Source: JBBECF01 sp040881945
GTDB lineage: Bacteria; Pseudomonadota; Alphaproteobacteria; Dongiales; Dongiaceae
Reading direction: 5' to 3'
NCBI GenBank assembly: GCA_040881945.1
Contig: JBBECF010000035.1
Coordinates: 1 to 7,261, forward strand
Length of the DNA stretch: 7,261 nt
Shown piece by piece: positions 5,185-7,261 of the stretch; positions within the stretch are counted from its first letter, which is position 1, and each line of letters starts with the position of its first letter. The notes beneath the pieces were generated by a model. That model ran no database searches, had not been told where the DNA came from, and saw only the letters and a list, made by a program, of their open reading frames with translations. The translations under genes and the position numbers were made by a program.

Positions 5185-5962
5185 CGCCGGCGGTGCCGCC
5201 GGCCGCCGCCGGCCGCGTGCTGGTGGCGCTCGACACCGCCGTCGCGGCGCAGGCGGTCGCTCAGGCGCGCGCGCTCGGCGAGGCCGCGGCCGGGGTCAAG
5301 CTCGGGCTCGAGTTCTTCGCCGCCAACGGGCCCGACGGCGTGCGCCGGGTGGCGGCCGAGGGCCGGCCGCTGTTCCTCGACCTCAAATTCCACGACATCC
5401 CGAACACGGTGGCGGGGGCGGTGCGGGCAGTGGCGCCCCTGGCGCCGTTCATGCTGACCGTGCATGCCGGCGGCGGCGGCGATATGTTGCGCGCCGCCGT
5501 CGCCGCCCCCGCCGCCGCCGCCGCCCGGGCCGGCACCGCGCCGCGGCGGCCGCGGCCGCGGCGCGGACCGGAACGGCGCGGCCGCTTCTGGTCGCGGTCA
5601 CGGTGCTGACCAGCCTGGCCGACGCCGATCTCGCCGCGCTCGGCCACGCCGGCACGGCCGCCGACCAGGTGCGGCGGCTCGCCGACCTGGCGCAGCGCTG
5701 CGGCCTGGACGGGGCGGTATGCTCGCCGCACGAGATCGTCGTCCTGCGCGCCCAATGCGGCACCGCCTTCACGCTCGTCACACCCGGCATCCGCCCGAGC
5801 TGGGCGGCGGCCGACGACCAGCGCCGGGTCATGACGCCGGGCGAAGCGGCGCGGCTGGGCGCCGACTACCTGGTGATCGGCCGGCCGATCACGACGGCGC
5901 CGGACCCGGCCGCCGCCGCCCGGCGCATCGCCGCCGAGATCGCCGCCGCTGCATTTCGATGA
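5181..5962 (+). pseudogene. pyrF: Orotidine 5'-phosphate decarboxylase, frameshifted as written
   Basis: PyrF converts OMP to UMP, the last step of de novo pyrimidine synthesis. The first frame (5181-5609) gives VALDT (D18), VKLGLEFF (K40) and the catalytic DLKFHDIPNT (D67, K69, D72), then VHAGGGGDMLRAAVAA, and then runs into arginine-rich nonsense and a stop. The second half continues in another frame from about 5561 (ARTGTARP, LLVAVTVLTSL, QRCGLDG, TPGIRPSW, GADYLVIGRPIT) to the TGA at 5960-5962. Total length 782 nt is not a multiple of three. Removing 38 nt would give an intact protein of about 247 aa, near family length. Both ends keep exact ATGA overlaps with neighbours, so the break is recent, an assembly error in a GC-triplet tract, or, least likely, recoded. 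Identity of the gene is near certain; its functional state is not. Confidence 0.9.
5469..5566 (+). repeat. GC-triplet tract at the pyrF frame break
   Basis: (GGC)4 at 5469-5480 is complementary to (GCC)5 at 5511-5525, and 5539-5566 is a further run of CCG/CGG/GCG units that is largely self-complementary. The tract encodes Ala/Gly in pyrF. Such sequence favours polymerase slippage in the cell and read or consensus errors in sequencing. Within it, 5523-5544 resembles 5561-5582 (17 of 22 positions equal by hand), at a 38 nt offset. Confidence 0.6.
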
Positions 5963-6747
5963 ACGCGCACGCCCCCCTGCCGGGCGGATCGCCGCTGCCG
6001 GTCCTCGGCACCGTCGCCGAGACCTACCGGCTGCTCTGGGCGTACCGTTGGGAGTCGGTGCGCCTGGGATTGATCCCGGTGAGCGTCTCGTTCCTGCTGG
6101 CGACGATCGTCGGCGTGCTGCCCGAAGGCGGGCTCGCCGTCGCGGCTGCGCTCGCCGATCTGGTCCCGTTGACCCTGTTCGCGGTTAACTGGCACCGTCT
6201 CGTCCTGCTCGGCCCGCGGCGGGCCGCCGCCGGTCTGGGCGTGCGCTGGGGGGCGCGCGAGACGACGTTCCTGGTGCGCAGCCTGATGCTCGGCTTCGGC
6301 ATCGGCGCGGTCATGGGGGTGCCGCTGCTGGCGATCTCGGCGGTGCTGCAGCGCACGCCCGTCGGCCTGCCGATCCTCGGGCTTGTCATCGTCGCCGCCG
6401 TCTTTCTGTCGCTGCGCCTGTCGCTGGTCTTCCCGGCGATCGCCGTCGATCTGGCCTACGGTTTTGCCCAATCGTGGAAGGACACGGCCGGCCGCGGGCT
6501 GCGCTTGCTGGCGGCGATGCTGATGGCGAGCGCGCCGCTCTGGGCGGCGCTGCTGCTGTTCGTCGGGTTGGCCGAGGCGAGCGGCCTTGCCGACGCGGCG
6601 CCGTTCGCGGTCCTGTTCCTCGACCGCGCCGGCGGCTATGTCGTCGCCGCCGCCGGACTGACCGTGCTGTCGCTGGTTTTTCGCCGGCGCTCCGGCTGGT
6701 CGGCCGACAAGGCCATCGCCGGCCCGCCGGCCGGGGCGCCGCCATGA
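5959..6747 (+). CDS. Multi-pass membrane protein of unknown function
   Basis: I do not recognise a named family with known function. The 262-aa product has about six hydrophobic segments (residues 36-55, 58-77, 105-130, 136-160, 181-205, 224-241). A cytoplasmic-looking N-terminus contains ETYRLLWAYRWESVRLG. The motif WHRLVLLG (78-85) follows segment 2, and a short RxxxFPAIAVD stretch (153-164) ends segment 4; both recur, as I recall, in uncharacterised alphaproteobacterial membrane proteins. No signal peptide, catalytic motif or transporter signature is visible. The C-terminus is basic then Pro/Ala-rich. The ATG at 5959 overlaps the pyrF stop and the TGA overlaps the trpF ATG, so it is embedded in a coupled metabolic operon. 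The open frame extends upstream to 5464 as a shadow of pyrF; the ATGA overlap and loss of coding character favour 5959. Confidence 0.86.
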   Translation: MNAHAPLPGGSPLPVLGTVAETYRLLWAYRWESVRLGLIPVSVSFLLATIVGVLPEGGLAVAAALADLVPLTLFAVNWHRLVLLGPRRAAAGLGVRWGARETTFLVRSLMLGFGIGAVMGVPLLAISAVLQRTPVGLPILGLVIVAAVFLSLRLSLVFPAIAVDLAYGFAQSWKDTAGRGLRLLAAMLMASAPLWAALLLFVGLAEASGLADAAPFAVLFLDRAGGYVVAAAGLTVLSLVFRRRSGWSADKAIAGPPAGAPP

Positions 6748-7261
6748 CGGTCCGTGTCAAGATCTGCGGCGTCAACAGCCGCGCCGCGCTCGCCGCCGCG
6801 CTCGATGGCGGAGCGAGCCACGTCGGCTTCGTGTTCTATGGGCCGAGCCCGCGCTCGCTCGAGGCGGCGGCGGCCGCCGCGCTCGCCGCCACGGTGCCGG
6901 CGAACGTGACCCGCGTCGGCCTGACGGTCGACGAGACCGACGGGCGCATCGCCGCGCTGCTGGCGGCGGTGCCCCTCGACATGCTGCAGCTCCACGGCGA
7001 CGAAACGCCGGAACGGGTGGGCGAGCTGCGCCGCCGCTTCGGCCTGCCCGTCATGAAGGCGATCCGCGTCGCCGCGGCGGCCGATGTCGAGGCCGCCGCT
7101 TCCTATGGCGGCGTCGCCGATTGGCTGCTGTTCGACGCCCGCCCGCCCAAGGACATGGCCGGGGCGCTCCCCGGCGGCAACGCGCTGGCCTTCGACTGGC
7201 GGCTGATCGCCGGGCGAAGCTGGCCCTGCCCCTGGATGCTGTCGGGCGGCCTCAACGCCGG
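6744..7261 (+). CDS. trpF: Phosphoribosylanthranilate isomerase (partial, 3' end outside window)
   Basis: TIM-barrel enzyme that isomerises N-(5'-phosphoribosyl)anthranilate to CdRP in tryptophan synthesis. The first 172 residues are present; the frame is open to the window end with no stop. Visible motifs: VKICGV with the catalytic general base Cys8, FVFYGPSPRS (about 30-39), QLHGDE (82-87), LLFDARPPK with the catalytic general acid D131, LPGGNALAFDW, and the phosphate-binding LSGGLNA (166-172). The usual GGNG/GGTG before the FDW motif is GGNA here, a mild variation. The ATG overlaps the stop of the membrane protein. Related genomes typically continue with trpB and trpA, which would lie just to the right. 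Confidence 0.95.
   Translation, partial: MTVRVKICGVNSRAALAAALDGGASHVGFVFYGPSPRSLEAAAAAALAATVPANVTRVGLTVDETDGRIAALLAAVPLDMLQLHGDETPERVGELRRRFGLPVMKAIRVAAAADVEAAASYGGVADWLLFDARPPKDMAGALPGGNALAFDWRLIAGRSWPCPWMLSGGLNA

Noticed and set aside
5523..5566. Programmed ribosomal frameshift in pyrF
   Set aside because: No X-XXY-YYZ slippery heptamer suited to -1 slippage is visible, PyrF is not known to be recoded, and a length excess near 38 nt is better explained by duplication or error.

Overview
The window is a GC-rich chromosomal block (roughly 70% G+C by eye, with strong G/C preference at third codon positions). Gene order and protein style suggest an alphaproteobacterium, probably of the Rhodospirillales kind. 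The order aroA - cmk - rpsA - ihfB - lapA-domain gene - pyrF - membrane protein - trpF resembles the conserved alphaproteobacterial rpsA/ihfB neighbourhood that runs on into trpFBA. AroA is of the class II (CP4-like) type. The taxonomic call is inference; no rRNA or other marker is present.

Positions 1-323 hold no convincing gene. They contain three copies (1-53, 164-216, 226-281) of a 53-56 bp palindromic repeat with CTAG at its foot. Each copy folds into the same hairpin: a conserved GAAATTCG/CGAATTTC core, a one-sided 3-4 nt bulge and one conserved mismatch. Copy 3 differs from the others by paired, compensatory changes. The repeats look like a REP/REPIN- or MITE-type element and are the most novel signal here. 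They lie just upstream of aroA, and the CTAG of copy 3 supplies the in-frame stop that limits the aroA reading frame.

Positions 324-4280 hold aroA (EPSP synthase), cmk (CMP kinase) and rpsA (ribosomal protein S1). They are tightly packed: aroA and cmk overlap by 4 bp, and 7 bp separate cmk from rpsA. An AT-rich, rare-codon patch inside cmk looks like an internal rpsA promoter. Positions 4281-4467 form the only sizeable gap inside the gene cluster and carry a CTTGAC -35-like element before ihfB. Positions 4468-7261 hold ihfB, a LapA-domain inner-membrane protein, pyrF, a six-helix membrane protein of unknown function and trpF, which runs off the window. The last four genes are joined by three successive ATGA stop/start overlaps, which implies one translationally coupled unit.

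pyrF is broken as written. Its N-terminal half (catalytic D67/K69/D72) and C-terminal half (TPGIRP, GRPIT) lie in different frames, with the switch in an Ala-rich GC-triplet tract near 5526-5563. Length arithmetic and partial similarity suggest a 38-nt tandem duplication, but an assembly error in this tract is equally possible. Overall the genes serve core functions: aromatic amino acid synthesis (aroA, trpF), pyrimidine metabolism (cmk, pyrF), translation (rpsA), nucleoid architecture (ihfB) and the envelope (lapA-like, membrane protein). I see no complete mobile element, CRISPR array, rRNA or tRNA.
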